Assembly (NCBI GenBank): GCA_947474365.1
Contig: CANJIU010000056.1
Location: forward strand, 1 to 59,945
Source: Opitutia bacterium
GTDB taxonomy: Bacteria > Verrucomicrobiota > Verrucomicrobiia > Opitutales > Opitutaceae
Direction of reading: 5' to 3'
DNA: 59,945 nucleotides
Position 1 is the stretch's first letter; every line of letters starts with the position of its first letter. A program made the translations under genes and the position numbers. The notes below the pieces were generated by a model. The model had not been told where the DNA came from. It saw nothing but the letters and a program-made list of their open reading frames with translations, and made no database searches. Positions 37,701 to 45,740 of this stretch are shown here, one piece after another.

Positions 37701-40700
37701 CGGCAGCAAAGAAATTAACCTGGGTAATCGTCGCCCCGGCAATGGGAGCAGCGGAAGCGCTTACCGCCGTCGCCGTGCCAACGGTCGCGGTCGAGTTGTT
37801 GGCCGGCGCCGTGAGTGAAACAGAAGTCGCCGCGACCGAGGTCACCGTCACCGCCGTCGATGTGCCGGAATTTCCCGCTGAATCGAGGACGCGCGCGGTG
37901 ATCGAGAAATTGGTCGCCGTCGTCGGCGTCCATGCGATCGAATAGACGCCACCGACCGCGGTCGTGGTCGTGCCAAGGATCGTCGTTCCACCCGCGAGAA
38001 ATTGCACCTGCGCCACTGTTGCCCCAGCTCCCGGGGAGGCGGTCGCGCTAATCGTGACTACGGAGCCTACCGTGACAATCGAACCTGTCGAGGGAGCGGT
38101 GACGATCGCCGAGGGTGAGGCCGCCGCCAACGCGGTAACACTGATCGCCGTCGACGTGGTCGAGTTGCCGTTGCTGTCGGTCACACGGGCCGTCAGTGAA
38201 AAATTACCCGCTGACGCCGGCGTCCAATTGGTCGTGTAGGTCGAACTACCGGGCGTCCCCGACAACGTCGCCACGACGGTCGTGCCGGCTAAAAATTGAA
38301 CCTGACTTACGGTGGCCCCGCCGGATCCGGCGACCGCCGTCGCCGTCAGGGGCGTGGCGCTGCCCGCCGTCACGACCGCCCCAGCGACTGGTGCCGTCAG
38401 GGAAATTGTGGGGGCAGAATTGCTCACCGTCACCGTGATTGCGGACGACGTAACCGTCGTACCAAGGGAGTCGACCGCCTGCACCGTCAACGTCGCGGTC
38501 CCTGCCGTCGTCGGAGTCCACGCCAGCGAATACGGCGCGGTCGTCACCGGAGATCCCGCGATGGCGGTACCGTTGACGAGGAAATTCACCCGGGAAATCG
38601 TTGCGCCGGCGATGGGAGCGGCCGACGCCGTGATCGTGACTGGAGTGTTCACCGTCGCAGTCGAATTGTTCGCGGGACCGGTCAACGACACCGAGGTGGC
38701 GGCGACGGCGGTCACCGTAACCGCATTCGACGTCACCGAGTTGCTCGCAGAATCAACCACTCGGGCCGTGAGACTGAAGGTTCCCGCGGCGCTCGGCACC
38801 CACGAGATTGAATAAAGCCCGCCGACAGCAGTCGTGGATGAGCCGATGAGTGTCGTACCTCCCACGAAGAACTGAACCTGCGCCACCGTGGCGCCAGCAC
38901 CCGGCGTGGCGCTGGCGGAAACCGCAACCGTAGATCCAGCAGTCACGACTGAGCCAGCCAAAGGCGCGGAAATTGACACCGTTGGCGCCGCTGCCGCCGT
39001 GGCGGTGACGGACACCGCCGTCGACGTCGTCGTGTTTCCGTTGCTATCGGTGACCCGCGCGGTCAGCGAAAAATTGCCTGCTGACGTCGGGACCCAGGTC
39101 GTGGAATAGGTCGAACTGCCCGTGGTTCCCGCCAAAGTGGCAATCACCGTGCTTCCGGCCAGAAATTGAACCTGACTGACGGTCGCCCCACCGGAGCCGC
39201 CGTTCGCCGTGGCAGTCACCGTCACATTCGAACCCGCGGTTACGAGCGCTCCCGCAAGCGGTGCCGTGATGGCCACAGTCGGGGCGGAATTCGCGACGCT
39301 GACACTGATGGCGGAGGAAGTGGCCGTGACTCCGGCAGAGTCGAGTACCTGAGCCGTCAGGGACGTCGTTCCCGCCGTCGCCGGTGTCCATGCAATCGAA
39401 TAAGGAGCACTCGTCACCGCCGCGCCAATCTGCGTCGCGCCAGCGAAGAAAGTGACCGACGTGACTGTGTTGCCCAAACTCGGCGCGGGCGACGCCGTCA
39501 CGGCGATCGCCGTGCCCACCGTGGCGGCCGAATTGTTCGCCGGAGCGGTGAGAGAAATCGAAGTGGCGGCGTTGGCGGTGACCGAAACCGCACTGGAGGT
39601 GACGGTCGCATTGTTGGAGTCGATCACCTTTGCCGTAATGCTGAAATTACCTGCGGAGGTTGGCACCCAAGTGACCGAATACGGAACCGTGGTGTCGGTG
39701 CCAACAATCGTCGTGCCGACGAGGAATTGCACTTGAGCAATCGTCGCGCCAGCACCGGCTGTCGCGTTGGCGGTCAGGGAAACACTCGAGCCGACCGTCA
39801 CGACCGCACCAGCAGACGGAGCGGAGACTGAAACGGTCGGCGCCGCGGGTGCCCCAACGGTGACGACCACAGCGGAAGACGTTGACGTCGCTCCATTCGA
39901 ATCGGTGATCCGCGCGGTCAGCGAGGTCGAACCCGCGGTGCTGGGGGTCCAATCGACGGAATAGGGGGTGGTCGTCGCAGTTCCTACCAACGACGATCCG
40001 GCGAAGAATTCCACCTTCGTCACCGTCGCGGGCGCGACAACCGTCGTGCTGGCGGTAAGCGTGACCGCCGCACCGGAGGTCACGGTGGTACCAGCCGTGG
40101 GAGCAGCGAGCGCCACACTCGGGCCCGTTACGTTCACATTTACAATCGTCGATGTCGACGTGGCGCCGTTCGTATCGGTCGCCCGAGCGGACAACGCAAA
40201 AATTCCAGTCGACGTGGGTGTCCAGCTAAACGAATTGGCCGGCGGCAGCGCCGTGCCGACCACGGTGGTGCCCGCGAGGAAATCGATCCGATTGACCGTG
40301 GCCCCGCCATTGCCCGTGGCGGATGCGACGAGATTCACCGATGTGCCGAGCGGTACGGCGGTGCCGTTGGTCGGGCTCGTGATCGAGACGGTCGGAACCG
40401 CGGCTGCTACGGTGACGGTCGCGGCGGAGGAAGTGACGGAGTTGCCGTTCGAATCGGTGACACGCGCGGTCAGCGAAAACGAACCGGTTGTGGTCGGCGT
40501 CCAAGACAGTGTGTACTGGCCGCTCGACAACGTTCCGTTGCCCAGCACCGTCGCACCCGAAAGAAACTGAACTTGCGTAACGGTTGCACCGGTCGGAGCA
40601 GTCGCGGTCGCCGTCAGTGTGGTGGCCGTATTGACCGACACAGACGAACTCGCGCTGATCGAAATGGTCGGAAGCGCGACCGAGACAGTGACGTTAACGG

Positions 40701-41979
40701 CCGTGGAGTTGACCACCACATTTGCGGAATCGGTCACACGGGCAGTGATGACCGAGGTTCCGACCGTCGTCGGCGTCCAAGAAAATGTATAGGGCGCTGT
40801 GGTATCGGTGCCAATGATAGTACCGTTCTCCAAGAAATCGACTTTCGTCACGGTGGAACCGGGGCTGGCCGTCGCCGACGCGCTCAGAGTGGTGGCGGTC
40901 CCGACCGTGGCGGTCGTTCCGGCAGTCAAGGTAACAGTCGGAAGCGTCGCAACGGCGGTAACGGAGATCGCAGAGGAAAGTGCATAGACGCCCTTGTCGT
41001 CGACCGCGAGAGCCCGTAGCGAATAGACCTTGGCGACGGTGGGACGCCATGTGACTGAATAAGGAGCAAGTAGGTCCGGATTGGTTTCGCCCGTACCGCT
41101 CGGCGCAATCGGGTCGCCATCGACGAAAAACGTGACACCGGAGCCAGCGCTGCTCGGGATAAAGCCGTCATCGGTGGCGGTCGCGGTCACTGTCACGTTT
41201 TGGTTCACCGGAACAAAGGAACTGGCCGATGGAGCCGTCAGGGTGACGACGGGAGCCGTATTGCCGCTGATAGCCGTACCGATGCTGATGGTTGTGTTGG
41301 TCGAACTGACAGTCACGTTGTCGCTGCTCAGTGCATCAGCGCGGATCACGTGCGAACCGGGGGTGAAACCGTTCGCCGCCGTCAGCGCCAGCGCGAGATT
41401 GTAGGGGACCTGCGTCTTGACCGCTCGGGTCGGGAACGGATTTCCATCCACGAAAAACTCAACCTGGCTCACGACGGCATCGGACATCGCAGCGGTGGCG
41501 CGGAAGAATATTTCCGAACCCTGGGCATAAACCGAATTGCTCGCCGGTGACAGCAGCGTGACGACCCGGGTGGCGGAAACATTGACCGTGACCACGGGAG
41601 ACGTGGCCGCATTAAGATTGGGGGTTGTTCCCGAAGTCGGCACCGACGTGTCCGTCACGGTCGCAGTCAAGGAATAGGTTCCTGGAGCGGTTGGAGTCCA
41701 CGTGGTCGAATAGGCCCCAAACGAACCGCCACCTACCACGCCAATCGAGGTTCCGTTGACGAGGAAATTGACCGAGGACACCAAGGAACCGGCGGTACTC
41801 GTACCGATGGCGGTATTTACCGAGATCGTAACGCCCGCGGGGGTGCTAGCGGTCGCGATCGTCGAGCCGTTAGTCGGCGATGTGATCGAAATCGTCGGTG
41901 TCGCGAGGGCGACAGGGACAGCGAGAACCGCCGCAAAAAGCGGAACGGCCGACGCGAGTCGTCGAAAAAATGTTTTCAT
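31750..41979 (-). CDS. Giant exported protein with about 28 bacterial Ig-like repeats
   Basis: A 3409-residue protein starting at ATG 41979 with a signal peptide (MKTFFRRLASAVPLFAAVLA). By eye about 28 Ig-like repeats of 90-105 residues follow, each with a VxFLxxGTxIGT core, a YSxxWTPTTAG turn and an LTARVTDSxGN end. After them come a helical DUF4214-like region (about 2800-3020), one further Ig domain (QPQSLVV...VYQWLLNG), and two copies of the verrucomicrobial domain with VLIRGAGPSLT, NDDW and LPPGAYTA. The gene starts 19 bp after the secretin stop and shares its strand, so it is probably the last gene of the pilus-like operon. It is a likely cell-surface adhesin or stalk. The C-terminus has no LPXTG or PEP-CTERM motif that I can see. 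Confidence 0.9.
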   Translation of the reverse strand: MKTFFRRLASAVPLFAAVLAVPVALATPTISITSPTNGSTIATASTPAGVTISVNTAIGTSTAGSLVSSVNFLVNGTSIGVVGGGSFGAYSTTWTPTAPGTYSLTATVTDTSVPTSGTTPNLNAATSPVVTVNVSATRVVTLLSPASNSVYAQGSEIFFRATAAMSDAVVSQVEFFVDGNPFPTRAVKTQVPYNLALALTAANGFTPGSHVIRADALSSDNVTVSSTNTTISIGTAISGNTAPVVTLTAPSASSFVPVNQNVTVTATATDDGFIPSSAGSGVTFFVDGDPIAPSGTGETNPDLLAPYSVTWRPTVAKVYSLRALAVDDKGVYALSSAISVTAVATLPTVTLTAGTTATVGTATTLSASATASPGSTVTKVDFLENGTIIGTDTTAPYTFSWTPTTVGTSVITARVTDSANVVVNSTAVNVTVSVALPTISISASSSVSVNTATTLTATATAPTGATVTQVQFLSGATVLGNGTLSSGQYTLSWTPTTTGSFSLTARVTDSNGNSVTSSAATVTVAAAVPTVSITSPTNGTAVPLGTSVNLVASATGNGGATVNRIDFLAGTTVVGTALPPANSFSWTPTSTGIFALSARATDTNGATSTSTIVNVNVTGPSVALAAPTAGTTVTSGAAVTLTASTTVVAPATVTKVEFFAGSSLVGTATTTPYSVDWTPSTAGSTSLTARITDSNGATSTSSAVVVTVGAPAAPTVSVSAPSAGAVVTVGSSVSLTANATAGAGATIAQVQFLVGTTIVGTDTTVPYSVTWVPTSAGNFSITAKVIDSNNATVTSSAVSVTANAATSISLTAPANNSAATVGTAIAVTASPAPSLGNTVTSVTFFAGATQIGAAVTSAPYSIAWTPATAGTTSLTAQVLDSAGVTATSSAISVSVANSAPTVAITAPLAGALVTAGSNVTVTATANGGSGGATVSQVQFLAGSTVIATLAGTTGSSTYSTTWVPTSAGNFSLTARVTDSNGNTTTSTAVSVTATAAAAPTVSISAPLAGSVVTAGSTVAVSASATPGAGATVAQVQFFVGGTTLIGSSTTAVGGLYSISWVPSAAGTFSLTARVVDSASNSVTSNAVTVTAVAATSVSLTGPANNSTATVNTPVTITASAAPIAGATISRVNFLVNGTAIAGSPVTTAPYSLAWTPTTAGTATLTVQAVDSLGTTVTSSAITVTVSNSAPTISLTAPVAGAVVTAGSATPLTATAVAGSGGATVSQVQFLAGTTVVATLSGTPGSSTYTTNWTPASAGNFSLTARVTDSNGNSTTSTAISVTALAAASPSAIVTAPSTGSIVTVGSVVTISATASPGAGATVAQVQFLAGGTTILGTTTTAVGGVYSIAWTPTTATNFSITARVLDSAGNSGTSTAVTVTSVAATSVSLTAPANNSTATVGTATAVSASAAPIAGATITQVNFFAAGVAIGTATTAPYSITWTPAAAGVTALTAQVIDSTGALPAATSAAVSVTVNNSAPTATLTAPLAGSVSTAGSAVTLTANATPGSGGATVTQVQFLAGTTTVATLAGTPGTAVYSAAWTPAAAGNFPLTVRVTDSNGNSTTSTAVTVTVTSAATPTIAITSPAPGSLASVGGAVSVTATATPSAGATISQVQFSVGNTIISTLAGNAGTTYSTTWTPTTAGNFNLTARVIDSTNAAVTSTAIPVTVSAAAVSTVAVTSPTAGATLPLATATTLSVNFTTATGVTVNRVDYLVNGLVVASGIAAPFDGQWTPSSSGVITVTARLTDSSGSVVTSAPVTASVSTTTGSSVSLSVAPAGAGIPANSARTLTAIPVSAVGIARVEFLYDGVAFASDTTAPYSAVFSAPVELGLHRLQARAVEITGTEVLSTVSSINITAPVGVSPLVSILSPTNGAFVAAGSSVTVTGTASDADGAVTSVQIYVNGATTGLANGGLATLNGSSWTIIWTPTASGTASVTAIAADNNGNTVAAPAVGVNVTDNTSPTITLSLSPRTAASAASATLPSGAVRNFVADVTPSSGRAVVRVEFFVDGTKVGEDTTVPYTFRYIAPALLSNEPSRTVVLSARAMDNAGAARDVQLPLLVVAPLGQPPVVNLLTPTNGTSVFPNTSVSLAATAVANGGTIASVQFYVNGNPAAVNGGNALTSAPFTATFVPPIPGNYTIDVIATDDRGNTTVSNSATFTAAFATPTVVFTSPNPNATARATPGVPFTLAATATVQSGTGAAILLVEFLLDGVQIGADTTPPYSFSWMPTTAQLGQHFLTARVTDTNSQTAVSNPVAINVANVIGSPPTVSVTASPIPAPFGIQTASTVNFVATAVATGTNANLNNVEIYLNDISIGLGAREQNTNFYRVAYDLTRFDFSSVTPIINDFTGAVTYPVRLYAIARDTNNNQTVSATTNLTINPATSSPPSIQLFAATPTNVTAGTQFFMFSNFSDLDGVVTLIQLYANGTLVANFGNPQQGQFLTYNAANAGRFNLYAVATDDTGNTAVSSPSIVVNVTAVNAPNTTLTRPFDDNSTATVGSPVFLEGTAVNTSTTQVPFVQFIATAAGGSRQVINGIRVGNTSVFRAIWTPTNPDTYTVSTQASVGQVQGTSPTSRRVVVTEVLGLAPSISLTRSPGVSGFPNFATTASSADLAATATDPDGSIVDVEFFLNRNSVGKARKDPQGNTWRITASFAGLQPGGTEVVALARDNSGNIVASTTNNINVVAASSIAPSITVTPSTTNPAFNRAVTLRVNARDSDGTVNQVQYFANATSIATSNNSGSLFLSTWTPTLAGTYFIWAVATDNSGNSTVSPTVGMVVRRNNPVLENSAFILQSYQDIANTTNINPLVFDQLDEQLANGSLTRADILVSPLTANGGLPLTDLPGFQAPINLLATYYVLMGQWPTPQNYATFLATARFSLAQTVTQILNANEYFAKYGFVPTNQLLDNPNSAVTAEAFLNRLHESAGIRPPEPLDRVTFRSNNVLSATRGRGYIAVGLQQAIAEFVTNTNSTNTALFAKARAAALYYQLARPPVTVTVDDITARIDAYSKLPTQTALAEAVLKDIYYGYRFVTITKQPQSLVVAPRSGVILSVEAQGAPPLVYQWLLNGAPIAGATNSFLSFTNADTSRVGNYTVAITSAAATDTSDVATLTLSSEPTRLANISTRGVTTGGSNVLIGGFVVTGANQQQTRQMLIRVVGPTLTGAPFNVAGALANPRLEVYAGGSATPVLTNDDWGTQAGGAAQVTAIQQAMTRAGAFSFSNANSADAAVLATLPPGPYTIQAKGPANNDTASGVVLIEVYDVTVGGVVGPKAVNVSTRGNVGTGTNILIAGFVVNGTVSRRVLIRGAGPSLTRLGVPGVLTDPQLTLIEQSSGRTIKTNDDWATGDDASVIADAAASSGAFPFASGSKDSAMIVMLPPGAYTAQLKGANNGTGVGIVEVYDVDP
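36966..39567. repeat. Three tandem copies of a ~865-bp higher-order repeat within the giant gene
   Basis: Three Ig repeats in the order A-B-C are repeated three times. The A repeats begin ATS(I/V)SLT(A/G)PANN at 39567, 38702 and 37830 on the reverse strand; the next non-matching repeat starts near 36965. The periods are 865, 872 and about 865 bp. The B repeats share GSGGATVSQVQFLAG and the C repeats share PGAGATVAQVQF. Confidence 0.8.
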
Positions 41980-41998
41980 GACGGGCGGCGTGAGACTG

Positions 41999-44812
41999 TT
42001 ACTTCGTGCCACTCCGCGTGCGCGGTTCAGAGCTGGCGGGAGTCACGATGGTGGGATTCTGGAACAGCGAGTTGGCCGGGGTGGATTTGAGCGACTGCTT
42101 CTTCGGCGAGCCGCCGGGGCTCACCAGATTGGCAGTGACAAAGATCAGCAGGTTTCGTTTCTGCGAACTTTCACCTTTCGAACGGAAAAGACGGCCGACC
42201 AGCGGCAGGTCACCGAAGAAGGGAACCTTGTCATTCACCTTCTTGACCTCTTCGCGCGTCAGACCGCCCATCACGAGCGTGGCGCCGTCCCAAATGGTCA
42301 CCTTGGTGGAGATGTCGCGAACCGAGAAAATCGGCTGGTAGAAGCCGGGTGGCACCGTAACGGTCGTCGTGCCGGAGATCGCGACACTCGGACCGCCGTA
42401 TTCGACGAACCCTTCGAATTCGGTCACGCGAGGATTCAAATCGAGGCTGATGCTGTAGTCATCTTCCTCCACCGTCGGGGTGACCTTCAGTTCCACGCCG
42501 ACATTGCGCGACGTAAACTCCTGAGGGGTTCCCGCGGTGATCGTGACACCGGCGGCGCCACCGGCGACCGCACCGGTGCCGACCTGGCTCTGGATTTCAC
42601 CGTAGCTCTGCGGATAGCGCAGTTCTTGAGCGACCGTGATGGTTGCCGGATTGCCGGAGAGCACCGTGAGTTTCGGCGAGCTGAGAAGATCGGTCCCCTG
42701 GCGCTGCGAGAGCGCACGAACCGCGGCGCTGACGTCGAATTCGCCGACAAAGCCGACGATGTTGGCGAGGGCATTGGCTGTCGCCGCGAGTTGGACTCCG
42801 CCAGGAATCGTTGTCGGGGCGACCGGCACCCGGAGCTGGCCCTGCGTTTGATTGGGATCGGTGTCCGAAAGAGAAATCGCCGGGTCCTTGATCACCAAGG
42901 CATTCGCGTTCGACGTACTGGGGAACGCACCAACGAGCGGACGGGTGACGCCGCCGCTGGTGTAGGTCTCCTGGGCATCGTAAATCTGCCGTCCATTTAC
43001 ATCGAGGACCGGAGCACCGGTGTTCGGATTCACGCGCGGGATGCCGCGGCGGGAAAGATTCCACGTCACGCCGAGTTCCTCGAGAGCACCTTCCTGGACT
43101 TCCATGAACTTGGACTCGATCTCGACCTGCCGGACGTCGTTGTAACGGGCGAGAATGTTGCGGATCCGCTCGTTGTTGCGCGCCGTTTGCGTGACGATGA
43201 TCGCGGAGCCGTCATAGGCGAGCGAGCTACCATCGATGGTGAAGCTCACACCCGCCTGCTGGAGGAAAGACCGCATCGAACCGGCCTCTCCGCTGCTCGG
43301 CGCCGACTCCGCGGTACTGCCGGCGGCGGCCGTGTACGGATCCGCCTTGGCCGTACCGCCAGCCGAACTGGTGATGCCGGTCATGCGCAGAACCGTGGCG
43401 CGGGTCACCGGGAAGAACACGGTCTCAAGCGTCGACGTCTCGCCGCCCGGGCGCACGACAACGGCGTCAGCCTGGACCTCATACTGGTAGCCGACAGCCT
43501 CAGTCACAAAATCAAGCACTCGCTTCAACGTGGCGTTGCGCAGAGTCAGTGAAACCGCCGGGTTCTTGTTCGTCGGATCGAGCAACACGACGTTTACCCC
43601 CTTGGTGGCGCCGCTCTTGGTCGTGTCGAATTCCTCGGAGATCGCACTCAGTGAGGCGACGACTTCCGCGATCGGCGCACGGGTCCAGCTAACGGCCGGG
43701 ATCGTGATCTCAGTCAGCTTCTTGGCGAGCGGAGCAACCGCGGCGGTCGGGTCGGCGTCGCGGGCGCGCTCCTGATAGATGCCGGGGCGCTGCCAGCTCT
43801 TGGCGACTTCCTCGAGCAACTGGGCGCGCGTCTTTTCGCGATTAATCACGCCGGTTTCAGCTTTTTCCTGGGCAATGCGCAACAGGAAGCCTTTCGCCAC
43901 CGTGTTTTCCGGGTCCTGGGCCTCAATGCCGCGGAAAGTCTCCTGCGCACCATCGAGATCTCCGGCGACATACTGGGCGCGTCCCTTGGCCACCAACTGG
44001 GCGGTGGCGGCACGGTCGGCCAAAAAAGAGGGATCGACCGCCGCCGCCACCGGCTTCGCGTCGACCCGGGCGATCTGCCGTTCGATGCCGGAAGCCCGGT
44101 TGCTGCTGGCCGGAGCGAGCTGAGCGTGAGCCGCCATCGCCGCGCGGGCACCATCGACGTCGTTGCGTTTGAGCGCCGCCTGGGCGCGGTCGAGCAGGGC
44201 CGAGGCTTTTTCCTTCTTCAAATCAGCCACCAACTTGGCCGTCAGAGGGTTTGAGGGCAGTCCGGCCAGCGCGGCATCAATCGTCGCTACGGCCTCTTCA
44301 GGATGTCCATTGCGAATCTGCGTCCTCGCGGTGGAAAGCTGGGTCTGCGCGTTGGCGATCGCTTCGTTGAGCCGGCCCGCCTCGGCGCGTGCCATTTGTT
44401 CGGCTTCGAGTTCGGCGGCGGAGGGGCCGGCAGGGGCGGCGCGACCCGGCTCAGGAATCTTTACGTCGACCATCGGCAGGCGCTCTTGCGCCTGGGGCGG
44501 CACGCTCGCGGGCTCTACCGCGACCGTTGAACGCTGCGCGGCGAGGGCCTGTTGGGCAGCCGCCTGGGCCTCAACTTCTGCGCGAAGGCGCTCCACGGCT
44601 TTGTCGTCGGGCGAAATTTTGGTCAGCTGCGCCAGTGCATTCTGGGCTCCCGCGAGATCTCCCGCATCACGGGCGCGCAGGGCTTCCGACATGAGCCGAA
44701 TCTTGGTGTCGGTCGGGTTTTGCGCAAACGCCTGCCGCAGGGGTACGGCCGCAGCCAGGAGGGCGGCGGCGAGCACGACGAGCAGTGACGTAGGAAGGGG
44801 GCGAGTATTCAT
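41999..44812 (-). CDS. Secretin, Amuc_1098-like type IV pilus outer membrane protein
   Basis: A 937-residue outer-membrane secretin. The ATG at 44812 starts a signal peptide (MNTRPLPTSLLVVLAAALLA). Residues about 30-350 are Ala/Glu-rich helical and TPR-like. A secretin N-domain part (TLRNATLKRVLDFVTEAV) and an N1-like segment (IIVTQTARNNERIRNIL) come next. The C-terminal secretin domain has ELKVTPTVEEDDYSI, WDGATLVMGGLTREE and KVPFFGDLPLVGRLF. The order with the genes upstream matches the Akkermansia Amuc_1098 set. It would form the outer-membrane pore of a type IV pilus-like machine. Confidence 0.88.
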   Translation of the reverse strand: MNTRPLPTSLLVVLAAALLAAAVPLRQAFAQNPTDTKIRLMSEALRARDAGDLAGAQNALAQLTKISPDDKAVERLRAEVEAQAAAQQALAAQRSTVAVEPASVPPQAQERLPMVDVKIPEPGRAAPAGPSAAELEAEQMARAEAGRLNEAIANAQTQLSTARTQIRNGHPEEAVATIDAALAGLPSNPLTAKLVADLKKEKASALLDRAQAALKRNDVDGARAAMAAHAQLAPASSNRASGIERQIARVDAKPVAAAVDPSFLADRAATAQLVAKGRAQYVAGDLDGAQETFRGIEAQDPENTVAKGFLLRIAQEKAETGVINREKTRAQLLEEVAKSWQRPGIYQERARDADPTAAVAPLAKKLTEITIPAVSWTRAPIAEVVASLSAISEEFDTTKSGATKGVNVVLLDPTNKNPAVSLTLRNATLKRVLDFVTEAVGYQYEVQADAVVVRPGGETSTLETVFFPVTRATVLRMTGITSSAGGTAKADPYTAAAGSTAESAPSSGEAGSMRSFLQQAGVSFTIDGSSLAYDGSAIIVTQTARNNERIRNILARYNDVRQVEIESKFMEVQEGALEELGVTWNLSRRGIPRVNPNTGAPVLDVNGRQIYDAQETYTSGGVTRPLVGAFPSTSNANALVIKDPAISLSDTDPNQTQGQLRVPVAPTTIPGGVQLAATANALANIVGFVGEFDVSAAVRALSQRQGTDLLSSPKLTVLSGNPATITVAQELRYPQSYGEIQSQVGTGAVAGGAAGVTITAGTPQEFTSRNVGVELKVTPTVEEDDYSISLDLNPRVTEFEGFVEYGGPSVAISGTTTVTVPPGFYQPIFSVRDISTKVTIWDGATLVMGGLTREEVKKVNDKVPFFGDLPLVGRLFRSKGESSQKRNLLIFVTANLVSPGGSPKKQSLKSTPANSLFQNPTIVTPASSEPRTRSGTK

Positions 44813-44864
44813 TGCTGGAAAGTTAGGGCGAAAAAATGGGAGGAGACAGATTCCGTCGGTTCGT

Positions 44865-45737
44865 TCAGGTGCCGGAGGGGGACTCGGGCTTTTCATTCTC
44901 GTCGGTTTCGCGTGGAGTGAGCACACGCCGGTCGGGCTGACCAAGAGTCGGAGCGTCCTTGACCACCTCCACCGAGGGCGGAGACGTCAGAATTTTTTCA
45001 ATTTTGTAGGTCGCCTCCCCGAGCTTGAACGTGTCGCCGGTCCGTACTTCACGGGCCGCCGAGTCGCCAGCGGCGGCCACGAATGCAAACACGGTGCCGG
45101 TAAAGACCCGGTCGCGGTGCGTGAGCGTAACGTCGCGGCTGGCCTTTTCATCCCGAATGACCGCGGTCGCGACGCGCTGCTTGGACGCCATGCTCTCGCC
45201 CGAGCGAATTGTCTGCTGGATGACATCGAAGCTCTTGATCGACAGGCCGAGTTCGGGAAAACGGCGGCCAGCGGAGGCGAGATGCACCTGGCCAGAAAGC
45301 ACGTTTTGGAAAATGCCGCGCCCGAGGTCATCGCCCCCGGCGTAACCGATCAACTGCAGGCGGAACGGCTCTGGGCGCACCGCAATGAGCTCCAGGCCGA
45401 ACGCCTCCTGTTGTTCGTCATCCACCAAGCTGGACGGAGGCTTGACCGTGAACTGCTTGGAACGTGCGTTGTAGAAAATCTCCGGCGGAGTGAAGGTGTC
45501 GTAGATCCAGTCACGACCGCGGGTCTGCGCGACGGGTGCGGCCCAGTTCTCTGTCTTAATCGGCGGCGCATCGGGAGCGGTCGGGGCGTAAGGGGTGCTC
45601 GCGAGTTCGACGTGCGGTTGCGGCTCGCTCGAAAAACCGGGATGGCGCACCGTGAGCGTGCCAAAGGTTCCGGCTGAGGCGAGCAGGAGCGCCGCAGCGG
45701 CCACGATGAGGGCTTTGTCGTTGGAAAGGGCGGCCAT
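44865..45737 (-). CDS. Amuc_1099-like pilus-system protein
   Basis: A 290-residue protein with one N-terminal transmembrane segment (about 9-28) and a periplasmic beta-rich part (RDWIYDTFTPPEIFYN; FRLQLIGYAGG; VRTGDTFKLGEATYKIEKI). The C-terminal region has the look of a PilP/GspC-like homology domain, which links the inner-membrane complex to the secretin. The family call rests mainly on position between the Amuc_1100-like and secretin genes. It starts 3 bp after the upstream gene ends. Confidence 0.75.
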   Translation of the reverse strand: MAALSNDKALIVAAAALLLASAGTFGTLTVRHPGFSSEPQPHVELASTPYAPTAPDAPPIKTENWAAPVAQTRGRDWIYDTFTPPEIFYNARSKQFTVKPPSSLVDDEQQEAFGLELIAVRPEPFRLQLIGYAGGDDLGRGIFQNVLSGQVHLASAGRRFPELGLSIKSFDVIQQTIRSGESMASKQRVATAVIRDEKASRDVTLTHRDRVFTGTVFAFVAAAGDSAAREVRTGDTFKLGEATYKIEKILTSPPSVEVVKDAPTLGQPDRRVLTPRETDENEKPESPSGT

Positions 45738-45740
45738 GGG

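Noticed and set aside
41756..43552. Long plus-strand open frame across the giant gene start and the secretin gene
   Set aside because: It is antisense to two well-supported genes and of Arg-rich low-complexity composition, so a shadow.
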